From Desulfuromusa sp. (GTDB lineage Bacteria; Desulfobacterota; Desulfuromonadia; Desulfuromonadales; Geopsychrobacteraceae), in contig JAUVCS010000093.1 in assembly GCA_030590745.1 (NCBI GenBank), positions 1 to 5,087 on the forward strand: DNA of 5,087 nucleotides. Direction: 5' to 3'. The first letter of the stretch is position 1. Each line of letters starts with the position of its first letter. The notes beneath the pieces were generated by a model, which saw nothing but the letters and a program-made list of their open reading frames with translations, searched no databases and was not told the DNA's origin. The translations under genes and the position numbers were made by a program. This document shows positions 1 through 4,970 of the stretch, one piece after another.

Positions 1-278
1 GAGAGGGCTCCGATAGCGATCTGGTCAGATAACTTCAGCTTGTCTCGGCTGGTTGTGGCCAGAGCCAGCGCAATAACCGTACTTAGTACAACGGCAACCA
101 GAATCGCATATCCAGAAAGAAACTGACTGTAATAGAGGCCGATAAAGATAAATGCGTGCAGCACATCTGAAATACAGGAGTATTTGATTTGAACTGTCCG
201 CAATTCTTTGAGGGTCTGTAATTCTGCTTCCAGTTCCCGATTTGTCAATGGTTCTTGAGTGAGATCAAAATGGAACAT
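1..278 (-). CDS. Unidentified membrane protein, N-terminal part (cut by window edge)
   Basis: An open frame begins with ATG at 276-278 and stays open to the left edge, giving 92 residues plus two bases; the C-terminus lies outside the window. Residues 1-33 are charged and probably helical (repeated Glu/Leu around residues 15-27). Residues about 38-54 and 57-75 are hydrophobic and look like two membrane helices, followed by a charged turn (SRDKLKLSD, 78-86) and the start of another apolar stretch. The start is only five bases after the yhbY stop, and I see no good Shine-Dalgarno sequence, so translation is probably coupled to yhbY and the two share an mRNA. I do not recognise the family and assign no function. 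The reading frame is well supported by its length and by the tight junction; the identity is open. Confidence 0.6.
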   Translation of the reverse strand, partial: MFHFDLTQEPLTNRELEAELQTLKELRTVQIKYSCISDVLHAFIFIGLYYSQFLSGYAILVAVVLSTVIALALATTSRDKLKLSDQIAIGAL

Positions 279-283
279 GGTCG

Positions 284-583
284 TTATTTGGGTGCTGGAA
301 GTTTGATCTTTTTGTCTTCTGATTCTCGATACAGCAGGAAATTTTTTCCCAGAATTTGGGCAACACTCGCTTCTGTTGCTGTCGCCAATTCTGCAGCAAT
401 ATCTTTCCGATCTCCCAGACAACCCTCCTGCAGTTTTACTTTTATCAGTTCGTGGATCGTTAAAGCTTCGTCGGTCGCCGCAATAATAGCTGCATTGATC
501 TCGTCTTTACCGATCATGACGACTGGTTTTAAGTGATGTCCTAAGCCACGCAAATAGCGTGCTTGTTTTCCGGTTAATTTCAT
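284..583 (-). CDS. yhbY: YhbY family RNA-binding protein (CRS1-YhbY/CRM domain)
   Basis: The 99-residue product is a stand-alone CRM domain, the usual size for YhbY. This family binds RNA through a KH-like fold and in E. coli associates with pre-50S ribosomal particles. Visible family features are the N-terminal MKLTGKQ..LR.LGHHLKPVVMIGK segment (1-26), HELIKVK (44-50), and the C-terminal ILGK..LLYR (77-86) followed by a basic tail. The frame is open 23 codons further upstream, to 652, but that extension runs through the hairpin element at 611-631. The start at 583 has GGAG at 589-592 with five-base spacing and matches the family N-terminus, so I chose it. The loop that is normally GxxG reads GKDE (25-28), the last glycine being replaced by Glu. 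It lies downstream of azlD and immediately upstream of a membrane-protein gene. Confidence 0.93.
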   Translation of the reverse strand: MKLTGKQARYLRGLGHHLKPVVMIGKDEINAAIIAATDEALTIHELIKVKLQEGCLGDRKDIAAELATATEASVAQILGKNFLLYRESEDKKIKLPAPK

Positions 584-588
584 TTTTT

Positions 589-592
589 CTCC
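589..592 (-). promoter_or_regulatory. yhbY ribosome binding site (decides the start)
   Basis: GGAG on the minus strand, five bases before the ATG at 583. It supports the short YhbY form over the longer open frame starting at 652. It sits about 19 bases after the hairpin at 611-631, immediately past the T-rich stretch at 599-605. Confidence 0.75.
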
Positions 593-598
593 AAAGTT

Positions 599-631
599 AA
601 AAAAATATTTCCCTCTCCATGAGGGAGAGGG
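599..631 (-). terminator. Possible weak intrinsic terminator after azlCD, formed by hairpin A
   Basis: On the minus strand the eight-base-pair stem (611-618 with 624-631) is followed by AAATA and then seven T residues (599-605). The five-base offset between stem and T run is longer than in a standard intrinsic terminator, so termination may be partial or absent. If active it would separate azlCD from yhbY. Confidence 0.35.
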
Positions 632-719
632 GCAGTGTTTGATGTTGGCCATTGTCTTGAGAATATCCCAAGTGGCCCCCTCATCCGACCTTCGGCCACC
701 TTCTCCCTCATGGAGAAGG
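611..719. repeat. REP/BIME-like element: two inverted hairpin copies with a linker
   Basis: Hairpin A (611-631) pairs CCCTCTCC with GGAGAGGG around loop ATGAG. Hairpin B (699-719) pairs CCTTCTCC with GGAGAAGG around loop CTCAT. The two 21-base hairpins are reverse complements of each other except at two positions, and those two positions pair with one another (C:G in A, T:A in B). The linker carries a further GTGGCC/GGCCAC pair (672-677 with 694-699) and an inner CCGA/TCGG hairpin (685-695). Short, G/C-rich, palindromic units in inverted pairs between genes are the hallmark of REP/BIME elements, which in many bacteria are spread by REP-associated tyrosine transposases. I recall very similar 'CTCCCTCATGAGGGAG' type repeats in other genomes, but copy number in this genome cannot be seen here. 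The element fills most of the 155-base azlD-yhbY gap. Confidence 0.65.
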
Positions 720-738
720 ATTGAGCGGAAGATCAGAG

Positions 739-1062
739 CTACATAAAAAAACTGGTCAGCCAGTAAAGTAACATACCGACCAACACCGTGCCGCCGAGGC
801 TACGGGTTTTTAAAGCAAAAATCAATGTTGGAATAGCTACTATGAACTCAGCTTTCCCCAGGGAGAAACTACGATCAGCAGCATCTGCGAATAAAGAAGG
901 AGCCAATAAGGCACTTAAAACCGCAACCGGAATCAGGCTGAGCCAGTCAATCAACCATTGTGGTAGCTGTTTGTGGGCCAGATAAAGTAACGGGAGGGCA
1001 CGTGGTAAATACGTCACCAGACCCATTCCACCGAACAAAAACAGATATTCGGAGAAAGTCAT
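739..1062 (-). CDS. azlD: AzlD family subunit of branched-chain amino acid exporter
   Basis: The 107-residue protein is a small integral membrane protein, the usual length for AzlD (YgaH in E. coli). It pairs with AzlC to form a branched-chain amino acid exporter. Hydrophobic segments lie at about 5-30, 37-58, 72-86 and 90-106. Family-typical motifs are TYLPRALPL (17-25) and the C-terminal SLGGTVLVGM (88-97). The frame is open back to 1161, but the extra 33 residues overlap azlC and are not membrane-like. The ATG at 1060-1062 overlaps the azlC TGA as ATGA and has GGAG eight bases upstream, so I chose it. Translational coupling to azlC fits two subunits made in a fixed ratio. The substrate is inferred from the family, not from residues seen here. 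Confidence 0.9.
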   Translation of the reverse strand: MTFSEYLFLFGGMGLVTYLPRALPLLYLAHKQLPQWLIDWLSLIPVAVLSALLAPSLFADAADRSFSLGKAEFIVAIPTLIFALKTRSLGGTVLVGMLLYWLTSFFM

Positions 1063-1766
1063 TTGCTGCTCCGATATCGTCGCTTTAGTAGATAACCCAA
1101 GGTTGCCGCGCAAACTGATGCACCAACAATATAAGAATCGCCTGGAATCAGCAGGTACCATGTCACCGAAATCAACGCGGCGAGAAGACCGGTAAGAATA
1201 TATATTCGCCCCTGCAACTGAAAAACCAATAGACAGATAAACATCCCGGTTAAAGCATAGTCGATTCCAAAAGCTCCCTGCGGAACAAATTGTCCGACCA
1301 GGGTTCCGGTTACAGTAGCCAGAATCCAGACTGAATTGGACAGGTGGTTAACCACCAATGCTCGCCAGCGATCCCATTGACCATTTTTGAAATGGGTCAT
1401 GTTAACGGCAAAGCTTTCATCGGTGATTCCGTAGGAGAAAACAGTTAAAAACTTGCGATTGACGCCAGCAAGGTAGACGGCCAGGGCGGAGCTCATCAAG
1501 GTATGGCGCAGATTGACGACCAGGGTGGTGAATATAATTGCGGGGATCGAGGCTTTTGCCGCAAGCATGGCAACGCAAATAAATTGGGCGCTCCCGGCAA
1601 AGACCAGGATTGACATCATCGCCATGGCCCACCAGGGGAGACCTGCCTGTTGGGCTAATACCCCAAGAGCTAAACCAATTGGAAAATAGCCCAGGCAGAT
1701 CGGCCAGGCGGCAGCAGCTCCCTGACGCAATAAGCTAGGCCGAGTTGTTTTGTCTTGCTGATCCAT
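1059..1766 (-). CDS. azlC: AzlC family large subunit of branched-chain amino acid exporter
   Basis: The 235-residue membrane protein has the AzlC (YgaZ in E. coli) layout: a short polar N-terminus, then several hydrophobic segments from about residue 19 to 226 and a basic C-terminus (KRRYR). Recognisable family stretches are GYFPIGLALGV (26-36), FAGSAQF (56-62), NLRHTLM (85-91) and TDESFA (115-120). With AzlD it is expected to export valine, leucine, isoleucine or related compounds from the cytoplasm. The ATG at 1764-1766 is preceded by GGTGAT (1769-1774), a fair ribosome binding site that begins almost directly after the U tract of the terminator at 1777-1801. I see no clear promoter in the 61 bases between the ATPase stop and this start, so expression may depend on read-through or on a promoter inside the ATPase gene. 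Confidence 0.93.
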   Translation of the reverse strand: MDQQDKTTRPSLLRQGAAAAWPICLGYFPIGLALGVLAQQAGLPWWAMAMMSILVFAGSAQFICVAMLAAKASIPAIIFTTLVVNLRHTLMSSALAVYLAGVNRKFLTVFSYGITDESFAVNMTHFKNGQWDRWRALVVNHLSNSVWILATVTGTLVGQFVPQGAFGIDYALTGMFICLLVFQLQGRIYILTGLLAALISVTWYLLIPGDSYIVGASVCAATLGYLLKRRYRSSK

Positions 1767-1776
1767 AGATCACCAT

Positions 1777-1801
1777 AAAAAAGGGCGCCGTTACGGCGCC
1801 C
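1777..1801 (-). terminator. Intrinsic terminator after the amino acid ABC transporter genes
   Basis: GGGCGCCG (1783-1790) pairs perfectly with CGGCGCCC (1794-1801) around a three-base loop. On the minus strand the stem is followed by six T residues (1777-1782). It lies 26 bases past the ATPase stop and ends only ten bases before the azlC start, so it is both the 3' end of the importer transcript and part of the azlC leader region. Orientation is clear, since no T run follows on the plus strand. Confidence 0.92.
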
Positions 1802-1827
1802 TATAATGTTCCGGGAAAGAGAATCTT

Positions 1828-2562
1828 TTACAATACTTGCCTGAGAAACAATTTAGCACGTTCCTCTTTAGGTTCGGTAAAGAAATGTTCTGGGGTTCCT
1901 TCTTCAACCAATTTCCCATAATCCATAAACAGCACGCGGTCGGCAACTTCACGGGCAAAACCCATCTCGTGGGTTACCACAACCATGGTCATCCCTTCAC
2001 GAGCCAGTTGCTTCATGACTTCGAGAACTTCACCAACCATCTCCGGATCAAGGGCGCTGGTGGGCTCGTCAAACAACATCACCTTTGGATCCATCGCCAG
2101 TGCTCTGGCGATGGCAACACGTTGTTGCTGACCACCGGAAAGTTGACTCGGATAATTAGATTCTTTTTCCGGGATTCCAACTTTTACAAGGAGAGCTCGA
2201 CCTTTTATTTCGGCTTCTTTCCGACTCCGTTTGCGTACCTTCATCTGCGCCAAAACCAGATTTTCAAGAACCGTTTTGTGAGGGAATAAATTGAATTGCT
2301 GAAACACCATCCCTACTTCACGGCGCACTTTATTCATGTCGGTTTTACGGTTGGCAAGATCGATCCCGTCAATATGAACGTGTCCGGCAGTCAAGGTTTC
2401 AAGACCATTCAAACAGCGCAGATAGGTTGATTTTCCTGATCCAGAGGGTCCAATAACAACGACAACCTCACCCGACTTGATGTGGGTTGTAATACCATCC
2501 ACGGCACGCACTTCCTGATCACGAACAACAAATATTTTTTCTAAATCGACTGTTTTAATCAC
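1828..2562 (-). CDS. glnQ: Polar amino acid ABC transporter ATP-binding protein (GlnQ/HisP type)
   Basis: This 244-residue cytoplasmic ATPase powers uptake through the adjacent permease. All nucleotide-binding motifs are intact: Walker [10 protein letters not shown] (38-46), Q-loop in [12 protein letters not shown] (86-97), signature LSGGQQQR (141-148), Walker B VMLFDEP (161-167), D-loop SALD (169-172) and the switch histidine in VVTHEMGFA (H198). Length and [18 protein letters not shown] wording are those of the PAAT family (GlnQ, HisP, ArtP, GltL); the exact substrate cannot be told from the ATPase. The start is GTG at 2560-2562, overlapping the end of the permease gene by eight bases, with GGAGG about ten bases upstream. 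The overlap implies translational coupling. The gene symbol is by family resemblance. Confidence 0.95.
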   Translation of the reverse strand: MIKTVDLEKIFVVRDQEVRAVDGITTHIKSGEVVVVIGPSGSGKSTYLRCLNGLETLTAGHVHIDGIDLANRKTDMNKVRREVGMVFQQFNLFPHKTVLENLVLAQMKVRKRSRKEAEIKGRALLVKVGIPEKESNYPSQLSGGQQQRVAIARALAMDPKVMLFDEPTSALDPEMVGEVLEVMKQLAREGMTMVVVTHEMGFAREVADRVLFMDYGKLVEEGTPEHFFTEPKEERAKLFLRQVL

Positions 2563-3514
2563 TGACTGCTAGCCTCCGCTCAATCCAGGCAACTACTTGC
2601 GACAAACTGAATGTTAATATCAGGTAGAGAAATGCTACAATAAACCAGATTTCAAATACCGCAAAGGTTGAGGTGATAACTTCACGACCACTTTTAGTCA
2701 GGTCAGTTATTGCTATAACTGAAACCAACGATGAATCTTTAATCAGGCTGATAAACTGACCGGCCAATGGCGGCAGGGTGCGCTTAAACGCTTGGGGTAA
2801 AATAATATAGACCATCGCCTGGGGGACATTCATGCCAAGTGAACGAGCCGCTTCCATCTGCCCTTTGGAAATTGACTGGATACCGGCACGGATGATCTCA
2901 GCGACATAGGCCCCGGCAAAAATACCTAACGCCCCGATACCACAAGGGATCCTGCCAATATTAAAAACTGTTCCGATAAAGAAATAGAAGATGAAAAGCT
3001 GAACCAGTAGCGGTGTTCCTCGAATGATCTCAATATAGGTGATGGATAGCTGGCGCAGAGTCAGATTTTGAGAAACCCGGCATAGTCCGGTAATGACTCC
3101 AATAATCAGCCCAAGGACACTGGCAACAGCAGAGATCCAAAGGGTGACCCAAAGCCCGACGGCTAATGGACCGGCTCTCCACTCTCTAGTGGAGCCAACC
3201 GAATCTCCCTCCATCAGAAATTCATCTATGCTCACGTTTGCCGTATCAGTATCAATATCAAAAGTACTGATACCCTCATTCTGGTCACGTACCGTTACCG
3301 TTGTTGTCCCGCCATTTTTTTCAATTTTAGTGATATGTCCATCGGTAGGGACCGTTTTTACATTTTCATCGTGATAGAGAAAATATTGGGGGATTCGGTT
3401 CCAGCGCCAGGTATAGTCCATTTTCTCTGTGGCAACCCAAAGACCTGCGACTATCCCTAACATGATTAAGATTGTTAATGATCTCCACATCCAGTTTTTA
3501 AGGTAGTTATTCAC
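2555..3514 (-). CDS. Polar amino acid ABC transporter permease (HisM/GlnP family) with an extra periplasmic domain
   Basis: The inner-membrane channel subunit has 319 residues from the GTG at 3512-3514; it probably acts as a homodimer, as only one permease is present. The core is typical: [14 protein letters not shown] (160-173) and the cytoplasmic EAA loop from E221 to P240 (EAARSLG...ILPQA), which contacts the ATPase. PAAT permeases are commonly about 220-250 residues. Here an N-terminal helix (about 9-29) is followed by some 85 extra residues (about 30-114) that look soluble and strand-rich ([20 protein letters not shown], then a stretch rich in Asp, Thr and Ser) before the usual first helix. 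The start is uncertain: the frame also opens at TTG 3536-3538, giving 327 residues, but that codon lacks a ribosome binding site. GTG has GAGAAAGA upstream at loose spacing. A hairpin separates this gene from the binding protein gene. Confidence 0.92.
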   Translation of the reverse strand: MNNYLKNWMWRSLTILIMLGIVAGLWVATEKMDYTWRWNRIPQYFLYHDENVKTVPTDGHITKIEKNGGTTTVTVRDQNEGISTFDIDTDTANVSIDEFLMEGDSVGSTREWRAGPLAVGLWVTLWISAVASVLGLIIGVITGLCRVSQNLTLRQLSITYIEIIRGTPLLVQLFIFYFFIGTVFNIGRIPCGIGALGIFAGAYVAEIIRAGIQSISKGQMEAARSLGMNVPQAMVYIILPQAFKRTLPPLAGQFISLIKDSSLVSVIAITDLTKSGREVITSTFAVFEIWFIVAFLYLILTFSLSQVVAWIERRLAVSD

Positions 3515-3570
3515 TTTGCCATATCTTTCTCTGCTCAAGGATCAGATCAAAGCTATCTAAAAAAAGTCAT

Positions 3571-3606
3571 AAAAAAACGGAGAATGCCGGTTACAGCATT
3601 CTCCGT
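3571..3606 (-). terminator. Strong hairpin with U tract between binding protein and permease genes
   Basis: ACGGAGAATGC (3577-3587) pairs perfectly with GCATTCTCCGT (3596-3606) around an eight-base loop. On the minus strand it is followed by seven T residues (3571-3577, the first of them in the stem) and, after five more bases, by a second seven-T run (3559-3565). It begins 12 bases past the binding protein stop. By form it is an intrinsic terminator. By position it is probably a partial one: in many binding-protein-dependent importers such a hairpin lets the soluble binding protein be made in excess over the membrane parts, by attenuation or by protecting the upstream mRNA. No alternative antiterminator pairing was evident to me. 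Confidence 0.85.
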
Positions 3607-3618
3607 TGCACAAATCAA

Positions 3619-4422
3619 TTATTTCTGGATTTGTTGTAACCAGGCATCGCTCTGGATCCACTTAGCATAAATTTTGTCATAGGTGCCATCGCTTCTAATC
3701 TGGATCATGTAGTTGTTCAACCAGTTAATGAAGTCAAAATCACCACGACGGACAGCCCAGCCCAGAGGCTCATAAGTGAATGGTTTGTTCAGGTAAACCA
3801 GTTTTCCTTCACTCTTTTGCTTGTAAGCAATTTCCATGTAGGGGAGGTCATAGACAAAGGCATCAATTTTTCCGTTAACCAGATCGGTAATACCCTCTGC
3901 TTCTGTATCAAAAGAGATATAGGTACAATTCGGGATCAATCTCTTGGTTGCTTTTTCACCAGTGGTACCAAGCTTGGAACCAACTTTGTACTTTTTGTTG
4001 TTGAGATCCCTGTAATACTGAACATCAGCGGCAATCTCTTTTTTAATCAGGATCGTCTGGCCAATAACAATATAAGGGAGAGCAAAGTTGATTTTGAGGT
4101 TTCTTTCCTGAGTTATGGTCATGCCACTCATGATCATGTCATATTTTTTTGTCAGCAGAGCAGGAATAATACCATCCCACGCGGTATTGACCAGCTCAAG
4201 CTTAACTCCCATCGCCTTAGCGATGCCCTTAGCCATATCAACGTCGAAACCGATGATCTCACCTTTTTGATTGGTCATTTCAAAAGGCATGTAGCCTGGT
4301 TCCATACCAACCCGCAGGACACCACGTTCCTGGATTTCATCCAGAGCACTCGCACTGACAAAACTGGGAAGGACAACACAAAGAGCCAACAGACAAGCAA
4401 GTACAATTTTTACACGTTTCAT
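3619..4422 (-). CDS. Periplasmic amino acid-binding protein of ABC importer (SBP family 3)
   Basis: The 267-residue protein captures an amino acid in the periplasm and delivers it to the permease. The N-terminus is a classic Sec signal peptide: basic MKRVK, hydrophobic core 6-22, and a likely cleavage after ASA (24-26). Family features follow in order: GVLRVGMEPGYMPFE (34-48), GFDVDMAKGIAKAMG (58-72), AWDGIIPAL (81-89), SGMTIT..R (99-107), LGTTGE (151-156), and VYDLPY (190-195). By analogy with GlnH/HisJ relatives, R107 should hold the ligand carboxylate and D192 the ligand amino group. The exact amino acid cannot be assigned from sequence alone. The ATG at 4420-4422 has AAGGAG (4431-4436) eight bases upstream. 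It is the first gene of the importer, 73 bases after the small zinc-ribbon gene. Promoter not identified. Confidence 0.95.
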   Translation of the reverse strand: MKRVKIVLACLLALCVVLPSFVSASALDEIQERGVLRVGMEPGYMPFEMTNQKGEIIGFDVDMAKGIAKAMGVKLELVNTAWDGIIPALLTKKYDMIMSGMTITQERNLKINFALPYIVIGQTILIKKEIAADVQYYRDLNNKKYKVGSKLGTTGEKATKRLIPNCTYISFDTEAEGITDLVNGKIDAFVYDLPYMEIAYKQKSEGKLVYLNKPFTYEPLGWAVRRGDFDFINWLNNYMIQIRSDGTYDKIYAKWIQSDAWLQQIQK

Positions 4423-4458
4423 TGTTTCTTCTCCTTATTCAATTAATAGGAAAGCTAA

Positions 4459-4475
4459 GCCGATTTTCTTTCGGC
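4459..4475 (-). other. Small hairpin between zinc-ribbon gene and binding protein gene
   Basis: GCCGA (4459-4463) pairs with TCGGC (4471-4475) around a seven-base loop, 20 bases past the zinc-ribbon stop. On the minus strand only a broken T run (TTAGCTTT) follows, so it is a poor terminator. It might act in mRNA processing or mean nothing. Confidence 0.3.
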
Positions 4476-4495
4476 GGGGTAAATGGACATAATTC

Positions 4496-4660
4496 TTAAT
4501 ACGATTTTCCTTCGTCCAAAAGTTCAGATATTAACATAGGAATTTTACATTCAGGGCAGTTAGGGAAATTATCAATAGGCAGGTAAATAATTTCAGTGTA
4601 GCGACATCTGGGGCAGATGATTTCAACCGGTTCTTTTTTTATGCGATCAGAATGATCCAC
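4496..4660 (-). CDS. Small zinc-ribbon protein, 54 residues
   Basis: A GTG-started frame (4658-4660) encodes 54 residues ending at TAA 4496-4498. Two CPxC knuckles, CPRC at 16-19 and CPEC at 35-38, are 15 residues apart, the standard arrangement of a four-cysteine zinc ribbon. The segment between is strand-like (YTEIIYLPIDNFPNCPEC) and the acidic tail reads LISELLDEGKSY. A strong AGGGAG (4666-4671) sits five bases upstream of the GTG, and a fair promoter lies further upstream, both supporting that it is expressed. Such minimal zinc ribbons act in nucleic-acid or protein contacts; I cannot assign a specific role. It is divergent from lepA and precedes the ABC importer on the same strand, so it could be the first gene of that transcript. 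Confidence 0.82.
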   Translation of the reverse strand: MDHSDRIKKEPVEIICPRCRYTEIIYLPIDNFPNCPECKIPMLISELLDEGKSY

Positions 4661-4665
4661 ACGCT

Positions 4666-4671
4666 CTCCCT
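4666..4671 (-). promoter_or_regulatory. Ribosome binding site fixing the GTG start of the zinc-ribbon gene
   Basis: AGGGAG on the minus strand, five bases before the GTG at 4660. It is one of the best ribosome binding sites in the window and selects this GTG, in frame with the two CPxC motifs. Confidence 0.75.
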
Positions 4672-4709
4672 AGACCCATCTAAATAGACAATACAATAAA
4701 CATTTCTCG

Positions 4710-4739
4710 CTTATACCATAGTGACTTCATTATAAACAA
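4710..4739 (-). promoter_or_regulatory. Candidate sigma-70 promoter for the zinc-ribbon gene
   Basis: On the minus strand TTGTTT (4734-4739) is followed after 18 bases by TATAAG (4710-4715), with an extended TG just before the -10 box (TGGTATAAG). Transcription would start near 4703 and give a leader of about 40 bases to the GTG at 4660. An overlapping TATAAT is also present on this strand but lacks a suitably spaced -35. Confidence 0.5.
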
Positions 4740-4894
4740 GAGACTAACAAACATTGTTTGAATTTGTGCGATTGTGGCAATTTATGTACAAAAAGCAGAA
4801 TTGATCGGAGTTAAAGTCTTCCCCTTTCTTATCGTGAAAAACTGTATTGAATGCAGCACAATAGGCTGAGAGATGAAATATCCCACCTTTTGGC

Positions 4895-4924
4895 TTTACT
4901 TCCACTCGGGATAGGGATTATAAA
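4895..4924 (+). promoter_or_regulatory. Candidate sigma-70 promoter for lepA
   Basis: TTTACT (4895-4900) and TATAAA (4919-4924) are separated by 18 bases and would start transcription near 4931, about 40 bases before the lepA ATG. The -35 box matches the consensus at four of six positions; the -10 box is better. Confidence 0.4.
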
Positions 4925-4970
4925 TAGCGGTTATTTCAGCACTTAAACAGCTTTCTTTATTTGAGATTTT

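Larger units (their letters stand above)
4661..4970. other. Divergent intergenic region between zinc-ribbon gene and lepA
   Basis: This 310-base AT-rich stretch holds no convincing coding frame. It should contain the promoters for both flanking genes; one candidate for each is listed. Two small inverted repeats are visible: CAAAC/GTTTG around ATT (4748-4760) and TATTG/CAATA around nine bases (4845-4863). Either could be an operator, but neither matches a regulator site that I can name. I see no tRNA, riboswitch or GC-rich terminator in it. Confidence 0.6.

Noticed and set aside
584..652. N-terminal extension of YhbY by 23 residues
   Set aside because: The extension is translated from the hairpin repeat and its flank. 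The start at 583 fits the family and has GGAG at the right spacing.
1063..1161. N-terminal extension of AzlD by 33 residues
   Set aside because: It would overlap azlC by about 100 bases, adds non-membrane residues not seen in the family, and the ATGA start at 1062 has a good ribosome binding site.
1790..1850. Promoter for azlC at the end of the ATPase gene (TTGTAA ... TATAGG)
   Set aside because: The spacing between the boxes is about 22 bases, and the -10 lies upstream of the terminator hairpin. It is not convincing as an independent azlC promoter.
1837..2289. A 150-residue plus-strand open frame opposite the ATPase gene
   Set aside because: The antisense of a fully conserved ABC ATPase. 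It is rich in His and Phe, as expected of a shadow frame, with no family features.
4393..4422. Lipoprotein signal (lipobox) in the binding protein, at Cys10 or Cys15
   Set aside because: Both cysteines lie within the hydrophobic core, with the wrong residues around them, and a good signal peptidase I site (ASA) follows at 24-26.
3817..4446. A 209-residue plus-strand open frame opposite the binding protein gene
   Set aside because: It lies antisense to a well-supported binding protein gene whose minus-strand frame explains the sequence. Its translation has no recognisable motif and a composition typical of a reverse-complement shadow.
4766..4790. Possible sigma-54 promoter (GTGGCAATTTATGTACA)
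   Set aside because: The -24-like GG is present, but no GC follows at the required distance for a -12 element.
4801..4814. FNR-like site TTGATCGGAGTTAA upstream of lepA
   Set aside because: The second half-site matches the FNR half at only three of five positions, and the site is about 130 bases from the lepA promoter candidate.
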